Shown in pieces: positions 46,186 to 54,173 of a stretch of 64,000 nt of DNA. Every line of letters starts with the position of its first letter. Positions within the stretch are counted from its first letter, which is position 1. Where the stretch lies: NCBI RefSeq assembly GCF_019668485.1, contig NZ_AP024619.1, forward strand, positions 1,239,001 to 1,303,000, read 5' to 3'. This DNA comes from Gelria sp. Kuro-4 (GTDB lineage Bacteria; Bacillota; DTU030; DUMP01). The translations under genes and the position numbers were made by a program. The notes beneath the pieces were generated by a model, which made no database searches, was not told the DNA's origin, and saw only the letters and a program-made list of their open reading frames with translations.

Positions 46186-46770
46186 GTGAACTGCTGCCGT
46201 CTATATAGCAGGGAGGAGGGAGCGGCGATTACCGAGCAAGAGGCCGTGGCCAGGGTGCTGGCCGGCGACAAGGAAGCCTATGCCTTCCTGGTAAATGAAT
46301 ACAGCGGCTACGTCCTGGCCGTGGTGCTGCCGGTGGTACCGAGCCCGGCTGAAGCGGAAGATGCAGCCCAGGAGGCCTTCTTCCGCGCCTACGAAAACCT
46401 GGCCGATTTTCGCGGCGGCAGCTTCAAGGCCTGGTTGGGACGGATCGCCCTGAACTGTGCGCTCGACAGCCGGCGCCGGGCCAGGCGCCGGGCGGCTCTC
46501 TTCGCCCGCATGGCGCAAGAGGCGACCGACCTGGACCGAAGCGCAGGGACACCCGCCGGGCCGGCGACCGAGGAACGGCTGACCCTGACGGCTCTCTTGG
46601 CCCGCCTGCCGCCCCAACAGAAAGAAGTGGCCTACCTGTACTACTTTTGTGAACTCAGTTACCAAGAGATCGCTGCGCGGCTGGGGATCAGTAAAAAGAC
46701 GGTGGAGTCGAGCCTTTACCGCGCCCGCCGCTGGCTGCGGGCAAGGTGGCAGGGAAAGGAGGAGGGGTAG
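46186..46770 (+). CDS. ECF-type RNA polymerase sigma factor
   Basis: About 190 aa. Region 2 has EYSGYVLAVVLPVV, AEDAAQEAFFRAYENL and FRGGSFKAWLGRIALNCALD; region 4 has LPPQQKEVAYLYYFCELSYQ and EIAARLGISKKTVESSLYRA. The start is uncertain: GTG 46186 has a weak site, whereas GGAGGAGGG lies inside the frame just before an ATT codon (ITEQEAVARVL). It is adjacent to a zinc-finger anti-sigma gene, so it is probably held inactive at the membrane. Confidence 0.9.
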   Translation: MNCCRLYSREEGAAITEQEAVARVLAGDKEAYAFLVNEYSGYVLAVVLPVVPSPAEAEDAAQEAFFRAYENLADFRGGSFKAWLGRIALNCALDSRRRARRRAALFARMAQEATDLDRSAGTPAGPATEERLTLTALLARLPPQQKEVAYLYYFCELSYQEIAARLGISKKTVESSLYRARRWLRARWQGKEEG

Positions 46771-47319
46771 GTGCGGCACTATCAAGAAGAGGAATGGCGA
46801 CGGCTGCGCGCCGGGACACTGGAAGCCGGGAAGGAGCAGGCCATGCTGGAACACCTCGCGATCTGTCCGGCCTGCCGGGATGGTTACCTGGCGTCCGTAA
46901 CGCCGCGGGCGGAGGAGGCGGCCGCTCTGCTGCTGCCCGATGACTTCACCGGGAAAATCATGCGCGGCTTACCTGCCGCCCGGAGGCACGCCGCGCCGGT
47001 GAAGAAAGCGGAGCCGGAGCGGCACGCAGAGCGCAGCCGGCGCTGGCGGCTGGTCTCCTATGCGGTGGCGGCGACGCTGACCATGGCCCTCACCCTGGGC
47101 GGCGCCTTCAGCCAACTGGCGGACCTGCCCCAGGTGCGGCTGGGCGAACTGCTGCCCGAAGCGCTGCAGCACCAGGAGGACCGGTTGACAACCGTTTCAT
47201 CGGCACCCTGGCCTGTCCGCTCAGCCGAGCGGCTGCTCCCCGCGGCCGATCGCCCGTTGGCGCTGCCGCCGCTCAAGGAGGTCATCACGAGGAGGTTTGA
47301 GGATAGTGCGAAGAAGTAA
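46771..47319 (+). CDS. Zinc-finger anti-sigma factor
   Basis: A 182-aa single-pass membrane protein. The N-terminal zf-HC2 motif HLAICPACRDGYL (H-x3-C-x2-C) would bind the sigma factor. One transmembrane helix is near residues 93-112 (LVSYAVAATLTMALTLGGAF), leaving about 65 residues outside. GTG start at 46771 directly follows the sigma gene stop. The inducing signal is unknown. Confidence 0.82.
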   Translation: MRHYQEEEWRRLRAGTLEAGKEQAMLEHLAICPACRDGYLASVTPRAEEAAALLLPDDFTGKIMRGLPAARRHAAPVKKAEPERHAERSRRWRLVSYAVAATLTMALTLGGAFSQLADLPQVRLGELLPEALQHQEDRLTTVSSAPWPVRSAERLLPAADRPLALPPLKEVITRRFEDSAKK

Positions 47320-48424
47320 GGCGGTTACCTTTCTGCTGGGGGTGATCCCCGGGCTGCCGCAGATCTACCTGGGCTACAGCGGGCGGGGCATTCTCATCAT
47401 GGCTCTGACGGCATTTTATACCCTTGGGGTCATCTTTCTGGCTGCAGCCGTGGGGAGCAGTAATTTCTTGGTGCTCTTGCTCCCCCTGCCTTTCGTGTGG
47501 CTGGGAGCCTTGGTGGATGCCTTTCTCCTCTTCCCCGGGCGCGCGGCGGAACCGGCACAGCAGCTGACCGGCCGCACTGACACCCTCCAGCGGGAGCTGC
47601 TCATTCTCGCCGCCCTCGTACCGGGCGGCGGGCAGATGTACCTGGGGGAGATGGACCGCGGCCTGCCACTGGCCGTCTTTTTCTTCGGGTGGTTGACCTT
47701 TGTCGGCTTTCTGGCGGCGGGAGTGGCCGGCGGCTTCATCACCCTCTGGGGGCTCCTGCCCATCATCTGGGTGTACAGCTTTTTTGATGCGCTCGAGGGC
47801 TGGCGCGCGCGGGAACGAGGGGTCGGTGCTTCCCGGCCCGGCCTTGTGGCAGAATTAGATACAGCGCTCCTGCACGGAGGCAGAAGCGGGGCCGTCGCCG
47901 CGGCGCTGAGCCTGGTGCCCGGCGTCGGGCACATGTACCTGGGACAAATGGAAAAAGGGCTCAGCCTGCTGGGCGGCTTTCTCTTGGTGCTCTTCGTCAA
48001 CAATCTACTGCGCCTCAACCTGGCCTTTGTCGCTCTGCCGCTGCTCTGGTTTTACAGCGCGTTCGACGTGCTGGGTGAGCTGCCGCTCCTTGCGGAAACG
48101 AGCGGGCCGAATGCGGCGCGCTTCTCCAGCGGGAGCCAACGCACAGTCCAACGCTGGCTGGGTTACGCCCTGGTGGGTGCGGGACTCCTTCTTCTGGCGG
48201 ACCGGCTGCTGGTACCGCAGCTTAATCCCCGGTTGGTACGGTACCTGCAGCCTGTAGCGGTGGCGGTCATCCTCATGGTTGTCGGCGTGAGACTCCTCCT
48301 GGGGACGCGCGTGCCGGGCCGAGCCGCAGAGAAAGGCGCGGCAGGGCGAAGTGCGGTTGAGGAGGATGCGGCTGAGAAGGAGCCGAATGAGAATAACAGC
48401 GAGAGGGAAGGTGGAGGCGCATGA
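47306..48424 (+). CDS. Membrane protein with three TM2-like repeats
   Basis: About 372 aa and 10-11 hydrophobic helices. The pattern P-G-x-G/P-Q/H-x-Y-L-G, then about 6 residues and a helix, occurs three times (VIPGLPQIYLGYSGRG, LVPGGGQMYLGEMDRG, LVPGVGHMYLGQMEKG), so it arose by triplication of a TM2-like hairpin. Two more helices and a charged tail follow. GTG 47306 has AGGAGG with 10-nt spacing; it overlaps the anti-sigma gene by 14 nt. Likely cotranscribed; function unknown. Confidence 0.75.
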   Translation: MRRSKAVTFLLGVIPGLPQIYLGYSGRGILIMALTAFYTLGVIFLAAAVGSSNFLVLLLPLPFVWLGALVDAFLLFPGRAAEPAQQLTGRTDTLQRELLILAALVPGGGQMYLGEMDRGLPLAVFFFGWLTFVGFLAAGVAGGFITLWGLLPIIWVYSFFDALEGWRARERGVGASRPGLVAELDTALLHGGRSGAVAAALSLVPGVGHMYLGQMEKGLSLLGGFLLVLFVNNLLRLNLAFVALPLLWFYSAFDVLGELPLLAETSGPNAARFSSGSQRTVQRWLGYALVGAGLLLLADRLLVPQLNPRLVRYLQPVAVAVILMVVGVRLLLGTRVPGRAAEKGAAGRSAVEEDAAEKEPNENNSEREGGGA

Positions 48425-48461
48425 GGCAGTGGCGCGACCTTTCGGCCGAGGGGAGGTTGAT

Positions 48462-48821
48462 GTGACGTACGATCTGGTGGTCCCGCGCGCTTGCGGTCTG
48501 GAGTTGAACAGCCAAGGCTGGGAGGGGCTGGAGCTTAGGCCGGGCGCTTTGAGCCAGGACTGGCGGGTGACTGCCGGCGGTGACGTCTGCATTACGGTGC
48601 CGAAGGGCACCAACCTGGCGGTGGAAGCCCAGGTGGACCACCGCGGCGCTCTCGCAGGGAACGCCCCTTGGCAGATAGCCGGCGCGGACACGCCGCCGGG
48701 GCCGGACCGGGAACGCGCGGCCGAAGCGGAGGGGCCGGTGGAGGCTCGTGCCGTCTTCGGGCAAGGGAAACCAAGCCTTCGGGTTCATACCAGGGGTTCG
48801 GTGACCGTTTATACCGACTGA
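48462..48821 (+). CDS. Hypothetical beta-rich protein of the sigma operon
   Basis: About 119 aa from GTG 48462, which follows GGGGAGG; earlier in-frame GTGs at 48411 and 48429 are possible. The sequence alternates short beta-like strands (LELNSQGWEGLELRPG, DVCITVPKGTNLAVEAQV, SLRVHTRGSVTVY), like the DUF4097/toast-rack adhesin domains that often accompany anti-sigma operons. No signal peptide is visible. Identification is tentative. Confidence 0.5.
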   Translation: MTYDLVVPRACGLELNSQGWEGLELRPGALSQDWRVTAGGDVCITVPKGTNLAVEAQVDHRGALAGNAPWQIAGADTPPGPDRERAAEAEGPVEARAVFGQGKPSLRVHTRGSVTVYTD

Positions 48822-48843
48822 GTGACCAATCGGCCTGCAGCGG

Positions 48844-48875
48844 AAAGGCCCCGGCATTCGACCGGGGCCTTTTGT
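48844..48875 (+). terminator. Terminator of the sigma-factor operon
   Basis: AAGGCCCCGG pairs with CCGGGGCCTT around a 7-nt loop, followed by TTTTGTT. Confidence 0.9.
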
Positions 48876-48998
48876 TACCCTTTTGTCACGGAGACTTGCC
48901 AGGGCACCCTCGGTTGGTAACCCCGGTCGCGGGGGCGCCAGAGGACAAGGAGGAGTCTCGCGTCCAACCGGCAACGGAAACGCCAGCGCCGCAAGAGC

Positions 48999-49682
48999 CT
49001 AGAGAAAGAGGTTGACCACACCTTCCGGCTCGAGGTACTTGAGCAGTTCAGCCGCTGCTTTTATGCGGTGTTCTTCCACCAGCTTGCCGGCTTCTTCTGC
49101 GTCGCGAGCCTTGAGGGCCGCGACAATGGCTTCGTGCTCACGCAGGGATTCCGCCGCCCGCGTAGGGGAAAGGAGGAAAACGGCCCGCAGGCGGTCGCGC
49201 CGCGCCCAGAGATCGTCGAGGATCTTAAGCAGGTGGTTGTTGCCGGCACAGGCGTGGATGGTGCGGTGAAACTCTTTATTTAAGACTCCGTACTCCGCCG
49301 GCCGATTGTTTGCCACATACAGCCGCATGGTTCCCAGCATGCTTTCCAGTTGTTCGAGTACCGCGGGCGTCAGGTGGCGGGTAGCTTCCCGCGTTGCCAG
49401 CCCCTCCAGCTCGCGCAGGATGGGGATGTCCTCCTTGAGGTCCGCGATCGAAATGCCGGAAACTACGGCACCCACGTTGAGGGTCCAGTTCACGTAGCCT
49501 TCCGTGTCCAAACGCTTTAGCGCCTCGCGCACGGGCTGCGTGCTGACGTGCAGCTTTTCGGCAATATCGGCCATGACCAGACGGACTCCCGGCTTGAGTT
49601 CGCCGCTGATGATGGCTTCCTTTATGGCGTGATAAACCCGTTCGCTCTTTGACCTGTACTGGTTTAGCGGCTGCTGAAGCAG
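48999..49682 (-). CDS. GntR/FCD family regulator, apparent CTG start
   Basis: About 227 aa. The winged helix (SERVYHAIKEAIISGELKPG, then EKLHVSTQPVREALKRLDTE) is followed by an FCD ligand domain with the metal-site pattern LNKEFHRTIHACAGN...EHEAIVAALKARD. The first ATG (49574) would cut off half of the DNA-binding domain. Upstream there is no in-frame ATG, GTG or TTG, but a CTG at 49682-49680 has GGGGAGG with 8-nt spacing. It is divergent from the dehydratase gene it probably controls. Confidence 0.88.
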   Translation of the reverse strand: MLQQPLNQYRSKSERVYHAIKEAIISGELKPGVRLVMADIAEKLHVSTQPVREALKRLDTEGYVNWTLNVGAVVSGISIADLKEDIPILRELEGLATREATRHLTPAVLEQLESMLGTMRLYVANNRPAEYGVLNKEFHRTIHACAGNNHLLKILDDLWARRDRLRAVFLLSPTRAAESLREHEAIVAALKARDAEEAGKLVEEHRIKAAAELLKYLEPEGVVNLFL

Positions 49683-49810
49683 TTGAGATTCCTCCCCTTC
49701 GCCGGTGCGAACACCAAAACCACTCTGCAGGTGTTTAGCTTACCTTCATTTTTCCACACAGCCCCGGCAATTCCTTCGCCCACCTTAACAAAAAGATGAC
49801 AGGAAGATAT

Positions 49811-49831
49811 TCTTGTCTAAACTGCACAAGA
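49811..49831 (+). promoter_or_regulatory. Candidate GntR operator between the divergent genes
   Basis: TCTTGT (49811-49816) and ACAAGA (49826-49831) form a dyad with 9-nt spacing. FadR-subfamily sites often have the TNGTNNNACNA form, so the fit is partial. No clear -35/-10 pair for the dehydratase gene was found. Confidence 0.4.
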
Positions 49832-49901
49832 GATCTGAGGAGGAAAAGCCTGAGTACCGTAGTATGTATCCAGTATGATAGATGGGAATGAGGTGCAGGC
49901 G

Positions 49902-51581
49902 ATGGAGAAGAAACCCTTTCGCAGCAGCATCATCGTAGACGGCATCGACCGAGCCGGCATGCGGGCCCACCTGAAGGCCATCGGCCTCCTCGACGATGAA
50001 CTTAGCCGTCCCTTTATCGGCGTGGTCAACTCCTGGAACGAGATGCATCCCGGGCACAAACACCTGCGCGAAGTGGCCCAGGCGGTCAAGGACGGGATCC
50101 GCCTGGCGGGCGGGGTGCCGTTTGAGTTTAATACGGTAAGTATCTGCGACGGCATTGCTCAAGGTCACATCGGCATGTGTTACGTGCTGCCCAGCCGGGA
50201 GGTGATTGTAGACTCTGTGGAAGTGGTGGCTGAGGCCCAGCAGCTCGATGGCCTGGTGCTCATCGCCTCCTGTGACAAGATCGTTCCGGCAATGCTCATG
50301 GCTGCAGGCCGGCTTAACCTGCCGGCAGTGGTGGTGACCGGGGGACCGATGCTTCCCGGGAAGTTCCAGGGCCGGGACCTGGCCATCTACGAAATCCGGG
50401 AGGCGGCCGGGCTGCTTAAGGCCGGTAAAATGACCCCGGAAGAGTTTAAGGAAATGGAAGAGAACATCTGCCCCTCGGCCGGCTCCTGCGCCATGATGGG
50501 CACGGCGAATACCATGTCCTGTGTGGCCGAGGCCTTAGGGCTTACCGTGCCGGGGTGCGCTACAACCCATGCGGTGTATTCCCGTAAACTCCGGCAAGCG
50601 AAAGAGAGCGGCATGCTCGCGGTAGAGCTGGTGAAGAAGGGGATCCGGCCGCGAGATATTGTGACGCGTTCTTCCTTCGCCAATGCCCTCACCGTAGCCA
50701 TGGCCTTGGGAGGCTCTACCAACACCCTGCTTCACATCCCGGCGGTGGCCCACGAATTCGGCTATACGGTGACGGCGGACGACTTCGAGGAGACCAGCCG
50801 GCGCACGCCGCATCTGGTGAACGTGAAGCCTTCGGGCAAGTACACCCTCTTCGACTTCGATCTGGCGGGCGGGGTTCCCGCGCTCATGAAGGAACTCGGC
50901 GAGAAGTACCTCGACTTGGACGCGCGGACGGTATCCGGCAAGACCTGGCGGGAGATTTTGCCCGGCTTCCGTAACCGTGACGAGCGGGTGATCACGCCGC
51001 TTTCGCAGCCCCTTCACGAACAGGGCAGCCTGGCCATCCTCAAGGGGAACCTGGCGCCGGAGGGGGCGGCAGTCAAACAATCGGCCGTCTCGCCCACCAT
51101 GCTCGTGCACACCGGTCCGGCCCGGGTATTCAATTCCCAGGAAGAGGCCGTCGCCGCCATGTTCGCCGGGAAGATAAACCGGGGCGACGTTATTGTCATC
51201 CGTTACGAGGGCCCCAAGGGCGGACCGGGCATGCGGGAGATGCTCGCTGCGACCTCGGTACTCATGGGGCTCGGGCTGGGCGACAGTACGGCCCTCGTTA
51301 CCGACGGCCGTTTTTCCGGGGCAACGCGAGGGCCGTGTATCGGCCACGTGGCACCGGAGGCGGCGCTGGGCGGAACCATCGGCCTGGTTGAGGAGGGAGA
51401 CCTCATCACTATTGACATACCGGCCCGCACCCTCACGCTGCATGCGAGCGAGGAAGAGCTTGCGCGGCGGCGTGAGAGGTGGGTCCCCCTTCCGCCCAAG
51501 GTACAGAGCAGATACCTGCGCCGCTACAGCCAGCTGGTGGACAGCGTTTGGCGCGGCGCCGTGCTCAAGGAAAAGGCCTGA
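49902..51581 (+). CDS. ilvD: IlvD/Edd family dehydratase (dihydroxy-acid dehydratase type)
   Basis: A 559-aa Fe-S dehydratase. Cluster and substrate motifs: CDKIVPAMLMAAGRLNLP, CPSAGSCAMMGTANTMSCVA, GLTVPGCATTHAV and GRFSGATRGPCIGHVAPEA. ATG 49902 has GAGGTG at good spacing and gives the usual length; an in-frame ATG at 49875 lacks a site. IlvD acts in valine/isoleucine synthesis, but homologues dehydrate sugar acids. The neighbouring GntR/FCD regulator and SSS carrier, and the lack of other ilv genes, favour a catabolic substrate. Confidence 0.85.
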   Translation: MEKKPFRSSIIVDGIDRAGMRAHLKAIGLLDDELSRPFIGVVNSWNEMHPGHKHLREVAQAVKDGIRLAGGVPFEFNTVSICDGIAQGHIGMCYVLPSREVIVDSVEVVAEAQQLDGLVLIASCDKIVPAMLMAAGRLNLPAVVVTGGPMLPGKFQGRDLAIYEIREAAGLLKAGKMTPEEFKEMEENICPSAGSCAMMGTANTMSCVAEALGLTVPGCATTHAVYSRKLRQAKESGMLAVELVKKGIRPRDIVTRSSFANALTVAMALGGSTNTLLHIPAVAHEFGYTVTADDFEETSRRTPHLVNVKPSGKYTLFDFDLAGGVPALMKELGEKYLDLDARTVSGKTWREILPGFRNRDERVITPLSQPLHEQGSLAILKGNLAPEGAAVKQSAVSPTMLVHTGPARVFNSQEEAVAAMFAGKINRGDVIVIRYEGPKGGPGMREMLAATSVLMGLGLGDSTALVTDGRFSGATRGPCIGHVAPEAALGGTIGLVEEGDLITIDIPARTLTLHASEEELARRRERWVPLPPKVQSRYLRRYSQLVDSVWRGAVLKEKA

Positions 51582-51596
51582 GGCGAGGGAACGCAG

Positions 51597-51812
51597 ATGG
51601 GGGAGAGCGAGGAATGGAGGTACCGAATGTGCCGGACGGCGCCCGTAGCCGGTCAGCTCTGCGCCGGCTGCGAACGCTTTTATTCCAGATTTCCTCGGAC
51701 CGAGCGAAGGGTGCCGGCAGGTGAGCGGCCTGACCACGGCTCACATGGTGAGCATAATAGCAACCCTCAGCCTGGTTACTGCGGTCGGGGTGTATTCCGG
51801 TCGCAGGATTAA
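51597..51812 (+). CDS. Possible small Cys-containing protein
   Basis: A 71-codon frame whose first 40 codons fill the gap between the dehydratase and symporter genes; the rest overlaps the symporter start. ATG is preceded by AGGGA with 6-nt spacing. The segment MCRTAPVAGQLCAGCERFY has three cysteines that could bind metal. Not recognised; may be translated or may only be spacer. Confidence 0.3.
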   Translation: MGESEEWRYRMCRTAPVAGQLCAGCERFYSRFPRTERRVPAGERPDHGSHGEHNSNPQPGYCGRGVFRSQD

Positions 51813-53133
51813 ATCGGCCGCGGACTTTTCTCTCGGCGGCCGCCGCGCCGGCTCCGTGCTGGTGGCCGCCACCATCATGGGGACGCTGGTGGGCGGCGCT
51901 TCCACCATTGGCACGGCGCAGCTGGCCTTCCGCTACGGCCTTTCGGCCTGGTGGTTCACCCTGGGCGGCGGTATCGCCTGCCTGATTCTGGGTCTGGCCT
52001 TGGCCGGGCCGCTGCGCGCGACGGAAAACGAAACCATGCCGGAACTCTTGGGCAAAGCGTACGGCGGTTACGCCTCGGTGACGGCCAGCCTGTTTTCTTC
52101 GGTGGGCACTTTTCTCAACCTCGTGGCCCAGGTGCTGGCGGCGGTGGCACTACTCACCTCAATGCTGGCGCTGCCCGCCTGGGCGGCCGCCCTGGCCGCG
52201 GCGGGGCTTATGGTGGCATACGTGGCGTTCGGCGGCGTTTGGGGTACGGGGCTCGTCGGCCTGGCCAAACTTGCGCTGCTCTACGGGATACTCCTGATTA
52301 CCGGCGCGCTGGCCTACACCGGGTTAGGGGGTTGGGAGGGGCTGCGGGCCACTTTCCCCGCCCATCCCTGGTTCAGCCTGCTGGGGCGCGGCGCAGCCGC
52401 AGACCTCGCGGCCGGTTTTTCCTTGCTTGTCGGCGTGCTTTCCACCCAAACATACATTCAGGCCATGTTCTCCGCCCGGAGCATTGGGGCGGCCCGGAGC
52501 GGCGCACTGCTCGCGGCCTTCTTAATTCCTCCGGCCGGGGTTCCCGGCATCCTTATCGGGCTTTTCATGCGCAAGAATTTTCCTGATTTGGACCCGGCTC
52601 AGGCCTTCCCGGCCTTTGTGCTGCGCTTTCTCCCGGCGCCGCTCGCCGGCGTAGCCCTGGCTACTCTGCTCGTCGCCGTGGTAGGGACGGGGGCGGGGCT
52701 GGCCCTCGGCATCAGCACCATGGTCACCAAGGATATCTACCGGCGTTACTTTCCAGGTGCCGCGGGAGCGGACCGGAGCCTCCTCGTCTCCCGCCTGGTG
52801 ATCGTTGCGGTCACGGGCCTGAGCCTGGTGGTGGTGCTGAGCGGCAACCTCAAGAGTCTCATCCTGGAATGGACGTATCTTTCCATGGGGCTGAGGGGGG
52901 CGACGGTATGCCTGCCTCTTCTCGCCGCGTTGTTTTGGCCCGGCCGTATAGCGCGGCCGGCAGGGCGGCTGGCCGTCATCTTGGGCCCCTTGACGGCCAT
53001 CCTCTGGAAGGTGGGCGGCGCGGCGGCCGATCCGCTCTATCCCGGCCTCCTGGTGAGCTTCCTCACCCTGGCGTTGGGTGCTTTCCGAACAAGTCCCGGC
53101 GCGGCGGGCGAGGTGAGACGGCACCGGACCTAG
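51721..53133 (+). CDS. Sodium:solute symporter (SSS family)
   Basis: A 470-aa carrier with about 13 helices. N-terminal VGVYSGRRIKSAADFSLGGR, then TIMGTLVGGASTIGTAQLAF, are typical SSS blocks. The sequence differs clearly from the PanF-like carrier at 25.5 kb. Starts at GTG 51721. With the dehydratase and GntR regulator it probably forms an uptake and dehydration pathway for a hydroxy acid; substrate unknown. Confidence 0.85.
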   Translation: MSGLTTAHMVSIIATLSLVTAVGVYSGRRIKSAADFSLGGRRAGSVLVAATIMGTLVGGASTIGTAQLAFRYGLSAWWFTLGGGIACLILGLALAGPLRATENETMPELLGKAYGGYASVTASLFSSVGTFLNLVAQVLAAVALLTSMLALPAWAAALAAAGLMVAYVAFGGVWGTGLVGLAKLALLYGILLITGALAYTGLGGWEGLRATFPAHPWFSLLGRGAAADLAAGFSLLVGVLSTQTYIQAMFSARSIGAARSGALLAAFLIPPAGVPGILIGLFMRKNFPDLDPAQAFPAFVLRFLPAPLAGVALATLLVAVVGTGAGLALGISTMVTKDIYRRYFPGAAGADRSLLVSRLVIVAVTGLSLVVVLSGNLKSLILEWTYLSMGLRGATVCLPLLAALFWPGRIARPAGRLAVILGPLTAILWKVGGAAADPLYPGLLVSFLTLALGAFRTSPGAAGEVRRHRT

Positions 53134-53153
53134 GGGAACCTGTAAAAGATAGC

Positions 53154-53180
53154 GCCTCTCTCCCAAGGGAGGGGCTTTTT
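53154..53180 (+). terminator. Terminator after the SSS gene
   Basis: An imperfect 8-bp stem (CTCTCTCCC with GGGAGGGG, two G-T pairs, 2-nt loop) followed by CTTTTT. Confidence 0.75.
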
Positions 53181-53207
53181 GCGAAGGCATCCTAACTTTA
53201 CAGCACG

Positions 53208-53241
53208 ACCACCGCCGCTTATGTCCGGCGGTGGTAGTTTT
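53208..53241 (+). terminator. Second terminator-like hairpin
   Basis: A perfect 10-bp stem ACCACCGCCG/CGGCGGTGGT with an 8-nt loop followed by AGTTTTT, oriented as a plus-strand terminator between convergent genes. Confidence 0.75.
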
Positions 53242-53289
53242 TCGGTCTGCCTCTTTCCTTGGTTGACATTCCGGAGGCTTCCCGCCCGC

Positions 53290-54159
53290 CTAACGTCCGC
53301 CCTTCCTCGTCCGGCCGAGGTAAAAACGGTGCGGGTCGACTTCGAGGCGGAGCACCCTGAGCTCTTCTTCGCTCGGCGGGCGGAAGGGCCGGGCGTGGGA
53401 GACGTCCAAGTCCCACCCCGTGTTTTCCCGCACCTCTTCCGGGGTGACTCCGGGGAAGACCTCGTCGAGAACGAGGATGCCGGTGACCGGGTCCGGCTTG
53501 AGCGTGCAGAGGTCGGTTATAACCTTAAGCTCCCCGCCCCGAAAGAGGCCGTAATCAAAACGGCTTTCGCCCGCCGGGCCGCGGCGGCCGGCGACGGTGG
53601 TGACGTAGCTCACGCGCGGGGGAAAACGCCGCTTTTCGTGGACCATCATCACGACGACCTTATCGGCCAAAGCGGCGATGGAATTGGCCCCGCCGCTGCC
53701 GGTGAGGCGAACGTCCGGCCCCCTGCCGGTCGGCGAGATGCCGGCCGGAAAGGGGCTGCCGATGGCCGTAGAGTTCAGGTTGCCGTACATATCGCACTCG
53801 GCCGCGCCCAGGACACCCAATGTACAGTAGCCGCGGGCGGCGATGGTACCAAAGGCGTCGGCCAGGGTGCCCAGGGTTGCGGCGCCAAAGGCCGCGCGCG
53901 GATCGGCCACCGAAATGGGGAGGTCGGCGATCTCCGGGTCGAACGTTCCTGCCTCGAGGATAATGGTAAGCGAAGGGGCCGTAGTCTTCTTGGCCAGCGT
54001 GGCCGCCAGAAGAGGAAGCCCCGTCCCGACGAAGGCAAAGGCTCCGTCCGTAAGTTCGCGGGCCACCGCGCAGGCGAGAAGCTCCATCGGCGTAAACTCG
54101 GAGGCCGTGAGGCCGTGCTGGGCGAGGTAGGCTTCGTACTTCGCATCGAGCGCGCACAT
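53290..54159 (-). CDS. CoA-transferase beta subunit (GctB-like)
   Basis: A 289-aa family I CoA-transferase subunit. FTPMELLACAVARELTDGAF and VGTGLPLLAATLAKKT lead to ILEAGTFDPEI, where the family's catalytic Glu would lie (Glu in LEAG). GGANSIAALADKVVVMM and a C-terminal DPHRFYLGR follow. It resembles glutaconate CoA-transferase subunit B and the related steroid-degradation IpdB proteins. It follows the alpha-subunit gene by about 14 bp. Substrate unknown. Confidence 0.83.
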   Translation of the reverse strand: MCALDAKYEAYLAQHGLTASEFTPMELLACAVARELTDGAFAFVGTGLPLLAATLAKKTTAPSLTIILEAGTFDPEIADLPISVADPRAAFGAATLGTLADAFGTIAARGYCTLGVLGAAECDMYGNLNSTAIGSPFPAGISPTGRGPDVRLTGSGGANSIAALADKVVVMMVHEKRRFPPRVSYVTTVAGRRGPAGESRFDYGLFRGGELKVITDLCTLKPDPVTGILVLDEVFPGVTPEEVRENTGWDLDVSHARPFRPPSEEELRVLRLEVDPHRFYLGRTRKGGR

Positions 54160-54173
54160 CTTCTATCATCCCT

